Shown here: positions 16,190-23,958 of the stretch, one piece after another
Numbering within the stretch: position 1 is the stretch's first letter
Layout: each line of letters opens with the position of its first letter
Assembly: GCA_002499195.1 (NCBI GenBank)
Contig: DAKS01000026.1
Coordinates: 1 to 23,960, forward strand
Reading direction: 5' to 3'
Source of the DNA: Euryarchaeota archaeon UBA443
Lineage (GTDB): Archaea; Thermoplasmatota; Poseidoniia; Poseidoniales; Poseidoniaceae
Length of the DNA: 23,960 nucleotides
Program-made: the position numbers and the translations under genes
Notes under the pieces: model-generated
The model's database searches: none
What the model saw: the letters and a program-made list of their open reading frames with translations, nothing else
What the model was told of the DNA's origin: nothing

Positions 16190-16707
16190 GCACGAAGTCC
16201 GTAATCGATGAAGATCTCTTGACCTTCAAGCAAGATAAAGTGATCATAGGTATCAACGACAGATTCATTCCCGTTAGCATCCCTAACACTCATGATCATA
16301 TCGTGAGTTTCGTTAACACGATATTCGAAGATTCCAGTTTCATCAAAATGCTGCCCCCAGATATCGAAAAACACACCTATTTCGACATCCTCATTAGTCT
16401 GCATCTCTAAGTGGAGCTTTCCATCTGCAGAGTGTGTGTGAACAACGTGCATGTTTGCACCTGATTCATTACATGTATCGGTATTGATTCCAGTGTTTTC
16501 TGGAATTGTTACAAATTCTTCATCGATCCTAATTGCAAGATACATATGATCATGTCTAGTCAATTCACCATGATCGAGACAAGTCGATGCCAAAGGATGA
16601 ATTTCATCGAGAGAAGAAGAAAGCGTCACATGACTCGATGGTGCCGATGTACAACCGGAAAGAAGCAACAAGAGAGAGATTATCCCAGCATTGAATAATC
16701 TATACAT
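16186..16707 (-). CDS. Histidine-rich lipoprotein linked to VKOR
   Basis: A 173-residue exported lipoprotein. The signal peptide ends in a lipobox, L-L-S-G-C, with Cys19 as the lipidation site. The domain carries R-H-D-H-M-Y-L-A-I-R-I-D (about 51-62), V-T-I-P-E-N-T-G-I, H-V-V-H-T-H-S-A-D-G-K-L-H-L-E (87-101) and G-V-F-F-D-I-W-G-Q (111-119). This pattern (His-rich turn, I/V-P, HTH-x-x-x-G-x-x-H-x-E, then F-F-D-x-W-G) recurs in exported bacterial and archaeal proteins of unknown function. Clustered histidines (H46, H52, H54, H87, H90, H92, H99) could bind a metal, and C43 and C79 could form a disulfide. ATG 16707 is chosen over the 18-codon extension because the latter overlaps the VKOR gene and the ATG sits five bases after its stop. 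Function unproven. Confidence 0.82.
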   Translation of the reverse strand: MYRLFNAGIISLLLLLSGCTSAPSSHVTLSSSLDEIHPLASTCLDHGELTRHDHMYLAIRIDEEFVTIPENTGINTDTCNESGANMHVVHTHSADGKLHLEMQTNEDVEIGVFFDIWGQHFDETGIFEYRVNETHDMIMSVRDANGNESVVDTYDHFILLEGQEIFIDYGLRA

Positions 16708-16711
16708 ATAT

Positions 16712-16725
16712 CTCACTTCCGTGAG
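16712..16725 (-). promoter_or_regulatory. Tetraloop hairpin covering the lipoprotein ribosome-binding site and the VKOR stop
   Basis: On the minus strand CTCAC-GGAA-GTGAG is a perfect 5-bp stem with a GNRA-type loop. It contains the last codons and TGA stop of VKOR and the GTGAG that would serve as Shine-Dalgarno for the lipoprotein ATG at 16707. A ribosome finishing VKOR would melt it, suggesting translational coupling. Confidence 0.45.
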
Positions 16726-17336
16726 TGTTTTGAGATTTGTTTCTTCATGTCTGAAGCCCAATCGTTCGAATCATGCAATTTGGCTAGGAGAATAAAACCA
16801 ACTAAGGCGATAATGTTCGCAATGTGAGCAGTGGTACAGAACGGACAGATGAGACCTTCTTTGATTTCATAACTGACCAGAAGGCCAATGATTGGAAGAC
16901 CTGCAATGGTCGCACCGAGACCTGCCTTGATGAATAGTTGGGTTTGTGGAGACATTGGATCCTTTGCGATGGTAATGACAAGCCACATGAGGGCAGTAAA
17001 TGCAACCATTCCAACCAATCCCCATGGTTGTCCAAGGAATGGATCGGTGTTGTATGCAATGTTACCGATCAATCCGTCACAATTGAGAATTGAATTACCT
17101 GAACAAACACTTGCTCCTTCAGACAATTTGTTATGCATCCAAAGCGTTTGAGCGGAGACGGTGAATCCTCCAAGACAAACGAAGATCATACCCGACAGAA
17201 TTTCTCCACGTCGCGTGGTAGTTGAAGGATATTTATTGTGAAATATAGACGATATACTCGAGCCCAATGGCGACATTAACAACACACCAAACAGAATGAT
17301 TGCTCCATGAATCGAGAGAATTGCATACTCGTTCAT
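16713..17336 (-). CDS. VKOR family disulfide-forming membrane oxidoreductase
   Basis: A membrane protein of about 207 residues and several helices, of the bacterial/archaeal VKOR family. These enzymes reoxidise a periplasmic thioredoxin-like partner and pass the electrons to quinone. The four expected cysteines are present: C78 and C86 in the loop motif C-S-G-N-S-I-L-N-C-D-G, and the active-site pair C164-P-F-C167 in I-C-P-F-C-T-T-A-H. The N-S-x-L-N-C-D and C-x-x-C motifs together are diagnostic. GGAGGTGA lies six bases before ATG 17336; a GTG at 17342 is inside the upstream stop region. It follows the CGHC redoxin with two bases between stop and start, and its stop overlaps the signal for the lipoprotein gene. 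The redoxin is its likely partner. Confidence 0.93.
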   Translation of the reverse strand: MNEYAILSIHGAIILFGVLLMSPLGSSISSIFHNKYPSTTTRRGEILSGMIFVCLGGFTVSAQTLWMHNKLSEGASVCSGNSILNCDGLIGNIAYNTDPFLGQPWGLVGMVAFTALMWLVITIAKDPMSPQTQLFIKAGLGATIAGLPIIGLLVSYEIKEGLICPFCTTAHIANIIALVGFILLAKLHDSNDWASDMKKQISKHSRK

Positions 17337-17338
17337 CT

Positions 17339-18022
17339 TCACTCACCTCCGTTAAGCATCATAAGTTGCACAATCGCTTCGTTGAGTTGTACGTATCCAT
17401 CATCAAATCCATTGAGAGGTATAGACTTCTCTTCCTTAGCATCCCATCCAATAGAATTGGTTGCTTGACCGCTGTTCCATGCAACGATTCCATCGGGCTG
17501 AACAAGGAAGTAAGATGGAGTTGCTAAAACATCCCAATCCTTAGCGATGTCTTCATCGAGATCGTCAACAAACAGGAAGTTGTTTTCGTATTGTGTTCGG
17601 AAGTCCACTATCTCAGCACGCGATGATTCAGCAACAAATTCAACTGCAATAGCAATGAAAACAACGTTGGGAGCTCCATTAACCCCACTAAATTCTTGTG
17701 ACCACGTTGCCATATCTGGTGCAGCGTTCTTACAATGGCCACAATCAGTATCGAGGAATTCTACCGCAATCCATGGTACATCCTCTGTAGCATTCCAAGT
17801 CCAGGACATATCGAGAAGGTCGTCAAATTGAAACGACTTCCAACTCGTCCCATCGTATGCTTCACCACTAAAGACCGGAGCACGCTCCCCTATTTGGGTA
17901 CCTGATGCGATTGGATTAGTGGTGAAAGCGACGACAAGGAGTCCTGCAAAAAACATCGACATAGCGATGATTCCAGCTTCCGAACGTGCGCTTCCTTCTT
18001 GGTTATCGAGCATTGTCTTCAT
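17339..18022 (-). CDS. Membrane-anchored CGHC thioredoxin-like protein (probable VKOR partner)
   Basis: About 227 residues. A hydrophobic N-terminal segment (about 17-38, G-I-I-A-M-S-M-F-F-A-G-L-L-V-V-A) anchors it, and the rest faces outward. The thioredoxin-like domain contains F-L-D-T-D-C-G-H-C-K-N-A-A-P-D, with Cys94 and Cys97. The C-G-H-C active site is that of protein disulfide isomerase and is typical of oxidising or isomerising thioredoxins. The cis-Pro region is V-L-A-T-P-S-Y-F-L-V-Q-P-D-G. Start chosen at ATG 18022, since GGTGAG three bases upstream matches the spacing of the EF-1beta start; ATG 18058 is an alternative and the open frame extends to 18106 within the epimerase. It lies directly before VKOR, and by family logic donates disulfides to exported proteins. 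Confidence 0.88.
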   Translation of the reverse strand: MKTMLDNQEGSARSEAGIIAMSMFFAGLLVVAFTTNPIASGTQIGERAPVFSGEAYDGTSWKSFQFDDLLDMSWTWNATEDVPWIAVEFLDTDCGHCKNAAPDMATWSQEFSGVNGAPNVVFIAIAVEFVAESSRAEIVDFRTQYENNFLFVDDLDEDIAKDWDVLATPSYFLVQPDGIVAWNSGQATNSIGWDAKEEKSIPLNGFDDGYVQLNEAIVQLMMLNGGE

Positions 18023-18089
18023 GTTCTCACCGAATTTACCGAATTCATTCTCATGCATAAGGCCGATGGTTTGGCGCAGAGGTATTGGT

Positions 18090-19034
18090 TCAGTTGTCAA
18101 GACCAATCTCTTGTATCAATACACGTGCTGTATGACGAACTGCATCTTCACTGTTATACTTGACATTAAATCCAGTTGCAAGCATTTTGTCGATACCAAG
18201 CATGGCTCGTGGAATATCCCCCGCCCAACCTCTTGAACCACCGGTGTAGACGATCGCTGCATCATTATAGCCAGTTTCCTCAACCACGATTTCAGCGATT
18301 CGACGAACACTACACGTATCGTGACTACCAAGATTGAACAAGTTTAGTGTTTGATTTTCTTTCTCCATAACATGAAGTATTGCATCGACACAATCACCGA
18401 CTTCCATGTAGGATTTCTCTTGTAGTCCATCCCCAAGAACTTCTAGTTCGCTAGGATTACGCTTGAGTTTATGGATGAAATCAAAGATGACTCCATGAGT
18501 TCCTCGATCTCCGATGATATTTGCGAAACGGAAGATATAGCCTTGCAGACCAAACGTGCCAACCCAACTGCTGACAAGCGATTCACCAGCGGATTTGCTT
18601 GCACCATAGAGTGAAATTGGCATACAAGGACCATGATTTTCTGGAGTTGGCATCGGAGCATTTTCACCATACACAACCGATGATGACGCAAACATGATCG
18701 TAGGTACGTTGTGTAGTCTCATCGACTCAACAACGTTGTAAGTTGCAAGGGTACCTTGTTTGAGATCCGTATCGGTTATCTCAGTACCTAGACGAATGTC
18801 AGGATTTGCTGCAAAGTGGTAAACGACATCAACGCCTTCAAAATGTGGAGACATTGCACCAAAGTCTGTTATATCCACATCGATGTGGGTGACATTCGAG
18901 GTGTGATGAGCTAGAAATTCTGCTTTTCCACTTGATAGATTATCGAGAACAACAACCTCATCACCTCGAGCAACTAGCCGGTCTATAAGATGGGAACCAA
19001 TGAATCCAGCGCCACCTGTCACGATGCTTCGCAT
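18090..19034 (-). CDS. NAD-dependent nucleotide-sugar epimerase/dehydratase
   Basis: A 314-residue extended short-chain dehydrogenase of the UDP-glucose 4-epimerase type. The Rossmann motif T-G-G-A-G-F-I-G-S-H is at residues 6-15, with D31-N32 positioned for the NAD ribose. H-F-A-A-N-P-D (73-79) and the catalytic S-S-S-V-V-Y-G (117-123) and Y143-G-A-S-K147 motifs are all present. Such enzymes make sugar nucleotides for surface glycans; which epimer cannot be told. The ATG at 19034 directly precedes the N-terminal strand. No Shine-Dalgarno is placed for it, so the message may be leaderless. It diverges from the kexin-like gene and precedes the redoxin by about 67 bases, so glycan and disulfide functions may be in one unit. 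Confidence 0.93.
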   Translation of the reverse strand: MRSIVTGGAGFIGSHLIDRLVARGDEVVVLDNLSSGKAEFLAHHTSNVTHIDVDITDFGAMSPHFEGVDVVYHFAANPDIRLGTEITDTDLKQGTLATYNVVESMRLHNVPTIMFASSSVVYGENAPMPTPENHGPCMPISLYGASKSAGESLVSSWVGTFGLQGYIFRFANIIGDRGTHGVIFDFIHKLKRNPSELEVLGDGLQEKSYMEVGDCVDAILHVMEKENQTLNLFNLGSHDTCSVRRIAEIVVEETGYNDAAIVYTGGSRGWAGDIPRAMLGIDKMLATGFNVKYNSEDAVRHTARVLIQEIGLDN

Positions 19035-19118
19035 GGATTGCCGTTAACTTCCTCAATGTCAAGGTTTGCTATCGAGAAAAGCAAGGTTTTCTATGGCAGT
19101 TGGGTTGTAACTGTAAAT

Positions 19119-22100
19119 ATGCGAGTTGGCGTTTTCTTGATTTTCATTACGCTCCTTGCTCCAATTGCTCACGCTCAACCCGCACCTGAAGTGGAAATCA
19201 TTGAGTGTACACCAACAGAACTCAGTTTCGGAGTGAACAACGCCTTCATAAGAGCAATGACGGATGATGCACAAGATATTTCTGAACAGTGGCTTGTTTA
19301 CATGCCATCGATGTGCGGCCAAACAGAAGATTCAATACAATCCCATCTTTCATTCGATCTTGAATCGATTGAACAGCCAAATCAGATTCCAGGAGCCTTC
19401 ATTTTGAATCTTGAGGATTCGATGAACATTCGTGAAGAACTCTTGTCGGTCGATGAAGTTGTTCGCTGGTCGATCATCAAGACACACAGTAATGAACCGC
19501 GATTCATCCCAAACGACCCTTCTTTCTCATCGCAATGGCATCTACAAAATACTGGACAAGGTTCAGGAACACCTGGAGAAGATGCAAACGTCACCGGAGC
19601 ATGGGACAGTGTCAATGGAACTGGTGTTTTGATTTCCGTCGTCGATGATGGTGTCGACCACCAACACAACGATCTCTCACCAAATTATCAAGATGCGATC
19701 GATTGGGATTACTGCGGCGATGATGGTAATCCAACTCCAACTTCCAACGATGGACATGGGACATCCGCTGCAGGCGTAGCAGCAGGAATAGGCAACAACA
19801 ATTACGGAATTTCTGGCGCGGCGATGGATGCTGATCTTATTGGAATCCGTCTTATCGCTTGTTCAAACACAGACCAAGATGAGGCGGATTCGATCGGTCA
19901 TCGACGTGACCTTGTTGCTATCTCTTCAAATTCATGGGGTCCAAGTGATTCTGGTAAGGTCGTCAGTGGCCCAGGACCATTATTGCAAGCATCCCTTGAA
20001 GACAATATGTATCAGGGAAGAGGAGGATTGGGAACGATTGTTACACTAGCTGGTGGAAACGGCCGCAACAACGATGACAACTCCAATTACGATGGATATG
20101 CGAACTCTCGTTTTACAATAGGTGTTGCAGCGATTACTGATTACGGAGATCAAGCATGGTACAGTGAGGACGGTGCAAACATCCTCGTTGCCGCACACTC
20201 TCGAGGTGGATCACAAGGAATCACAACTGCAGACATTCGTGGCTCAGGAGGTTATACCTCGAGTGACATCAACAACGATTTCGGTGGAACTAGTAGTGCA
20301 ACCCCGCTTGTTTCCGGAGTAATCGCTCTCATGCTCGAAGCAAATCCTTCACTCACATACAGAGATGTTCAACACGTACTAGTCCATAGTGCACGAACCA
20401 ACGATGCTACCGATAGTGATTGGATGACCAATGGAGGTGGCCATGATGTTAATCACAAGTATGGCCATGGTGCTATCGATGCAGGATTAGCTGTCCATAT
20501 TGCACGAAATTGGACCACTGTCAATCCAGAATACAATTGGTCAAGCGGCGAGATAGATATTTCACAATCAATACCTGATAATACTGCCAGTGGATTGTCA
20601 GATACCGTCACCGTCGATGCTGGTCTTCTCGTCGAATCCGTTGAAATCCGCTTTGATGCTGATCACACCTATCGAGGTGACCTCGAGATAACATTGACAT
20701 CACCCGATGGAACAGAATCAAGATTGGCTGAAAAACACGAAGATAACAACAATAATTTCAACGAATGGGTATTCACTTCAATGCTGCATTGGGACGAATC
20801 CTCTGATGGTGTTTGGACCATAGACGTCAACGATCGTGGTAACGGTGACACAGGAACATGGAACCATTGGGAACTGGTAATTCATGGGGCTGAGGAAATC
20901 ATCGATACGGATAATGACGGTCTTCCCGATGATGATGAAACTAGCATCCACAACACCGATCCTTTCGATCCAGATTCAGACGATGACAATTTGATGGACG
21001 GATATGAGATTTTCAATTCGTCCACGAGTCCAATCGACTCGGATACCGATGATGACCTGCTGAATGATGGTCAAGAGATTCTTATCTTCTCGACAAACCC
21101 ATTACAGGAAGATACGGACAGTGATGGACTCAGCGATGGAACCGAAGTGCTCGTCACTTTCAGCAACCCATTGCTCTTCGATGACGATGGTGACAGCGAT
21201 GGCTGGTATTGGTTCCAAGATTGCAACGATAGTGACCCTAACATCAAACCATTCCAACCCGAACTTCTCGATGGAATCGATAATAACTGCGAGAATGGAA
21301 TAGATGAAGGCTTCAAAGATCTTGATTCAGATAACGATCGATTAAGCGATTGGGCTGAGTTCCATGTCCAATTTACGGATTGGAACAATCCAGATACGGA
21401 TGGTGATGGAATGGATGATGGTGATGAAGTTCAGGTCTTCTTTTCTGACCCTACCTATGCTGATCCAGATGATGACAGTGATGGATATTATTGGTTCCAA
21501 GATTGCGACGACAACGATTCAGATCGAAGCCCTGGCTTGTCCGAATGGCTCAATGGAATCGATGACGATTGCGATGAAGAGATTGACGAGGATTTCCTCA
21601 CGACCGATGCAGATAGAGATGGACTCATCGATATAGATGAGTACAACATCCATATGACCGAATGGCAAGATGCAGATACCGATGGTGATGCGATGCAAGA
21701 TGGATATGAATTATTCATCGGAACAAATCCACTGTTTGCAGATCTTGACAACGATGGGGATGGCCTACGATGGTTCCAAGATTGTGATGATAACAATTCT
21801 AACATCAATCCATACGCTACTGAAATTCGTAATGGTATTGATGATAACTGTAATGATGAGATCGATGAGGGAATTCCAGATCTCAATCCTCAACTGCGTA
21901 TCGTTTCATACTCACAGTTGATCTCTGAAGTCAACAGAAACATTGTCATTACTGCTTATGCAAATGCAGATACTGAATACATTCTGTTTGAATTTGATGA
22001 TTCGCTTATTCCAGAAGTTTCTTCCAATCAGGTAAAGATAACTGCAGCAACACCAGGCATCTATACTGGTGAAGTATGTGCAGTTGCAGACGACGTATTC

Positions 22101-22364
22101 AACTGCGAATCAATTGTAATTGAGTTCACTCCTGTTGAGGAGAAGGAAGTTGTTCCTAAGACCACTTCCGAACCAGAGGAACGTTCCACCTATATTTCTC
22201 AGTTAAATGATAATCTTGTAACCATGATGGTTCTTATCTTCGTCCTAATCCTCGTGGTTCTACTTGGATTGAAGAGACCGAAATCTCCAGTCAAATGGGA
22301 ACAAGATAACAATTTTGACACAAGTGTACCAGCAGCTCCCGATCTTTCTTTGTGGAACAATTGA
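19119..22364 (+). CDS. Secreted kexin/subtilisin-like protease with P-domain, Asp-rich repeats and C-terminal anchor
   Basis: A 1081-residue protein. A signal peptide (1-19) is followed by a propeptide-like region and an S8 catalytic domain with Asp176 in V-V-D-D-G-V, His213 in G-H-G-T, the oxyanion-hole Asn near 314 (G-G-N-G) and Ser392 in G-T-S-S-A-T-P. The S-N-S-W-G-P motif and the W-H-L-Q-N-T-G entry are those of kexin-type (S8B) enzymes. A proprotein-convertase P-domain follows at about 490-588. About 596-910 are Asp-rich, calcium-binding type-3-like repeats with three W-F-Q-D-C-(N/D)-D motifs (about 698, 792 and 885), each closing with G-I-D-(N/D)-(N/D)-C; these resemble the MopE-type metal-binding motif. 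A membrane helix (about 1031-1052) and a 28-residue tail complete it. ATG 19119 gives the signal peptide; the upstream frame overlaps the epimerase. Confidence 0.94.
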   Translation: MRVGVFLIFITLLAPIAHAQPAPEVEIIECTPTELSFGVNNAFIRAMTDDAQDISEQWLVYMPSMCGQTEDSIQSHLSFDLESIEQPNQIPGAFILNLEDSMNIREELLSVDEVVRWSIIKTHSNEPRFIPNDPSFSSQWHLQNTGQGSGTPGEDANVTGAWDSVNGTGVLISVVDDGVDHQHNDLSPNYQDAIDWDYCGDDGNPTPTSNDGHGTSAAGVAAGIGNNNYGISGAAMDADLIGIRLIACSNTDQDEADSIGHRRDLVAISSNSWGPSDSGKVVSGPGPLLQASLEDNMYQGRGGLGTIVTLAGGNGRNNDDNSNYDGYANSRFTIGVAAITDYGDQAWYSEDGANILVAAHSRGGSQGITTADIRGSGGYTSSDINNDFGGTSSATPLVSGVIALMLEANPSLTYRDVQHVLVHSARTNDATDSDWMTNGGGHDVNHKYGHGAIDAGLAVHIARNWTTVNPEYNWSSGEIDISQSIPDNTASGLSDTVTVDAGLLVESVEIRFDADHTYRGDLEITLTSPDGTESRLAEKHEDNNNNFNEWVFTSMLHWDESSDGVWTIDVNDRGNGDTGTWNHWELVIHGAEEIIDTDNDGLPDDDETSIHNTDPFDPDSDDDNLMDGYEIFNSSTSPIDSDTDDDLLNDGQEILIFSTNPLQEDTDSDGLSDGTEVLVTFSNPLLFDDDGDSDGWYWFQDCNDSDPNIKPFQPELLDGIDNNCENGIDEGFKDLDSDNDRLSDWAEFHVQFTDWNNPDTDGDGMDDGDEVQVFFSDPTYADPDDDSDGYYWFQDCDDNDSDRSPGLSEWLNGIDDDCDEEIDEDFLTTDADRDGLIDIDEYNIHMTEWQDADTDGDAMQDGYELFIGTNPLFADLDNDGDGLRWFQDCDDNNSNINPYATEIRNGIDDNCNDEIDEGIPDLNPQLRIVSYSQLISEVNRNIVITAYANADTEYILFEFDDSLIPEVSSNQVKITAATPGIYTGEVCAVADDVFNCESIVIEFTPVEEKEVVPKTTSEPEERSTYISQLNDNLVTMMVLIFVLILVVLLGLKRPKSPVKWEQDNNFDTSVPAAPDLSLWNN
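21210..21871 (+). repeat. Three Cys/Asp-rich metal-binding repeats inside the protease gene
   Basis: Three copies start at 21210, 21492 and 21771 with the identical DNA string TGGTTCCAAGATTG (W-F-Q-D-C). The periods are 282 and 279 bases (94 and 93 codons). Each copy holds W-F-Q-D-C, then a Pro/Glu segment and G-I-D-x-x-C-x-x-x-I-D-E. Two Cys per copy suggest one disulfide or metal site each. Confidence 0.8.
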
Positions 22365-22470
22365 GAGAAATTGCAGAACTGATTCATTCCTTTACAGAAT
22401 TGAATTAGTAGTGTCTACGAGGGGCCCATTCAATCTATTTGCTATCGATAAGAGGAGTGTGAAACAACGC

Positions 22471-22488
22471 ATTGTATACAATATATTA
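22471..22488 (+). promoter_or_regulatory. Palindrome and TATA-like box for the DUF454 gene
   Basis: ATTGTATACAAT (22471-22482) is a perfect 12-bp palindrome. It overlaps the AT-rich AATATATT (22480-22487), which lies 28-35 bases before ATG 22515, close to the distance for a leaderless archaeal start. The palindrome could be an operator. The remaining 22365-22470 shows nothing definite. Confidence 0.45.
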
Positions 22489-22514
22489 CATACTGAATTC
22501 TATCGCACAGAATC

Positions 22515-22934
22515 ATGACTGATTTGGAAAACGATATTCACAAAGTGGATTTAAATCGTTCAATATTAAGTCGAACTTTTTGGTTCACTTGTGGATTTAT
22601 TTCGATGGTCCTCGGTCTAATTGGAATACCAGTTCCCGGATTGCCAACCACACCATTGATGATTCTCGCTGCAGCTTGTTTTGCAAAATCCAGTCAACGA
22701 TTTTACGATTGGATTATCCAAAACAAATTATTTGGACATCATGTGAAAAATTATCGAGAGGGGAAAGGGATCCCAAAAAAGAGTAAACCTGTGATTTTAG
22801 GCACAATGTGGGCCTTTGTTTTGTTTGCAGTTCTCATTGCAATCCCTGATAGCGCGCCCCCGATTTCAAAAATCTCAACCTTGGTATTAGCCGTAATAGG
22901 GACTCTCTTTATTCTTCGAATCCCTAACTTTTAG
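22515..22934 (+). CDS. DUF454 (YbaN-like) small membrane protein
   Basis: A 139-residue membrane protein with one hydrophobic N-terminal segment (about 22-40), the motif G-I-P-V-P-G-L-P-T-T-P-L-M-I-L-A-A-A-C-F-A-K-S-S (split over about 37-60) and two C-terminal hydrophobic segments (about 92-110 and 118-135). The L-P-T-T-P ... A-A-x-C-F-A-(R/K)-S-S and W-I-x-x-N-x-x-F-G motifs define DUF454. The family is widespread in bacteria and not assigned a firm function. No Shine-Dalgarno is present; a TATA-like box at a leaderless distance supports ATG 22515. Its 3' end overlaps the convergent ferrochelatase gene by 11 bases. Confidence 0.9.
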   Translation: MTDLENDIHKVDLNRSILSRTFWFTCGFISMVLGLIGIPVPGLPTTPLMILAAACFAKSSQRFYDWIIQNKLFGHHVKNYREGKGIPKKSKPVILGTMWAFVLFAVLIAIPDSAPPISKISTLVLAVIGTLFILRIPNF

Positions 22935-23958
22935 ACATCGGTTTTGAGAACGCATTTTTCACCAAATGAACTAACCCCTGAATCCAATTTGGATTGTCAT
23001 TCAGGCAATTGACAACCACCAATTCTTGCCCCCCATGTTCAATGAAGTGCTCACGGATTTCGATATCTAGTTCCTCCAATGTTTCCAACCCATCCGCGAG
23101 GAATGCTGGAGAGACAATAGCAATCTTGGTTTTGCCATCTTCGGCTAAATTTTCAACCATCTTTGTTGTTGATGGTTGTAGCCATTTTGCGGGCCCCAAT
23201 CGACTTTGATAACTGATTGACCAATCTGATTCACCGATTCCCAATGCTCCAACAACAGATAGCGTAGTGAGCATACAATGATGAGCATAGCACATTGCAT
23301 TTCCTTCGACTCCAATTGAGCAACAATTGTCAACTTTTTGACAATGCTTCCCACTGGAATCTGAACGCTTCAAATGGGATATTGGTAGTCCATGGTAAGA
23401 AAATAACAGATGTTTCCCATCTGCCAGGTGTGGCCGTATTGAATTTGCCAAAGGTTCAATAAATGCAGGTTCAGATGGGAAATGAGGCAATTCTATAATC
23501 GCAGGTTCCCAATCCATCGCCTTGAGTTGCTTGTATGCGTGTTTTAGCGAAGAGCCGGTTGTTGCTTGAGCATAATGAGGGAACATTGGGGCAAGTAACA
23601 ATTCATCAACACCAGCCTCTTTCAATTTCTCTAATCCGGAGCGAATACTCGGGTTTCCATAACGCATTCCGACTTCACATTGGATGTCATCCATACTCGC
23701 TTCAAGGGCTTTCGTCATTCTTTGAGTATAGACTCGAAGCGGCGATCCTTCTTCCATCCAAATACTTTCATACCGAGGTGCGATTTTTTGGGGGCGGGTG
23801 CGCAGGATGATTCCTCGAACTAGTAAGTGGCGAAGTGGCGAAGGAAGATCGATGACGTCCGGATCGAGAAGAAATTCTCGAAGATAAGTTCGAACAGATT
23901 CAGTGGTCGGCTCATCCGGTGTGCCGATATTCATCACAAGGACGCCACGTTTCCCCAT
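22924..23958 (-). CDS. hemH: Ferrochelatase
   Basis: A 344-residue enzyme that inserts ferrous iron into protoporphyrin or coproporphyrin to make haem; the substrate cannot be decided here. The N-terminal V-L-V-M-N-I-G-T-P, the Y-G-N-P-S segment, the catalytic His189 in F-S-Y-H-G-L-P and the acidic L-E-T-L-E-E-L (291-297) are all present, as is S-Y-Q-S-R-L-G. Between the catalytic His and the Q-S-R motif is a cysteine-rich stretch (C206, C212, C213, C223, C228) of the kind seen in Bacteroidetes-type ferrochelatases. It might bind an iron-sulfur cluster or be structural. ATG 23958 is only two bases from the window end, so the upstream region is not visible. Most archaea make haem by the siroheme route, so this gene may have been acquired from bacteria. 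Confidence 0.95.
   Translation of the reverse strand: MGKRGVLVMNIGTPDEPTTESVRTYLREFLLDPDVIDLPSPLRHLLVRGIILRTRPQKIAPRYESIWMEEGSPLRVYTQRMTKALEASMDDIQCEVGMRYGNPSIRSGLEKLKEAGVDELLLAPMFPHYAQATTGSSLKHAYKQLKAMDWEPAIIELPHFPSEPAFIEPLANSIRPHLADGKHLLFSYHGLPISHLKRSDSSGKHCQKVDNCCSIGVEGNAMCYAHHCMLTTLSVVGALGIGESDWSISYQSRLGPAKWLQPSTTKMVENLAEDGKTKIAIVSPAFLADGLETLEELDIEIREHFIEHGGQELVVVNCLNDNPNWIQGLVHLVKNAFSKPMSKS

Noticed and set aside
20900..21900. Asp-rich open frames on other strands in the protease repeat region
   Set aside because: They are shadows of the strongly biased GAT/GAC-rich repeats, with low-complexity Ser-rich translations and no domain support.
22365..22470. Possible RNA gene in the gap after the protease gene
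   Set aside because: No cloverleaf, box C/D or strong stem was found; only a short GGGCCC palindrome is visible.
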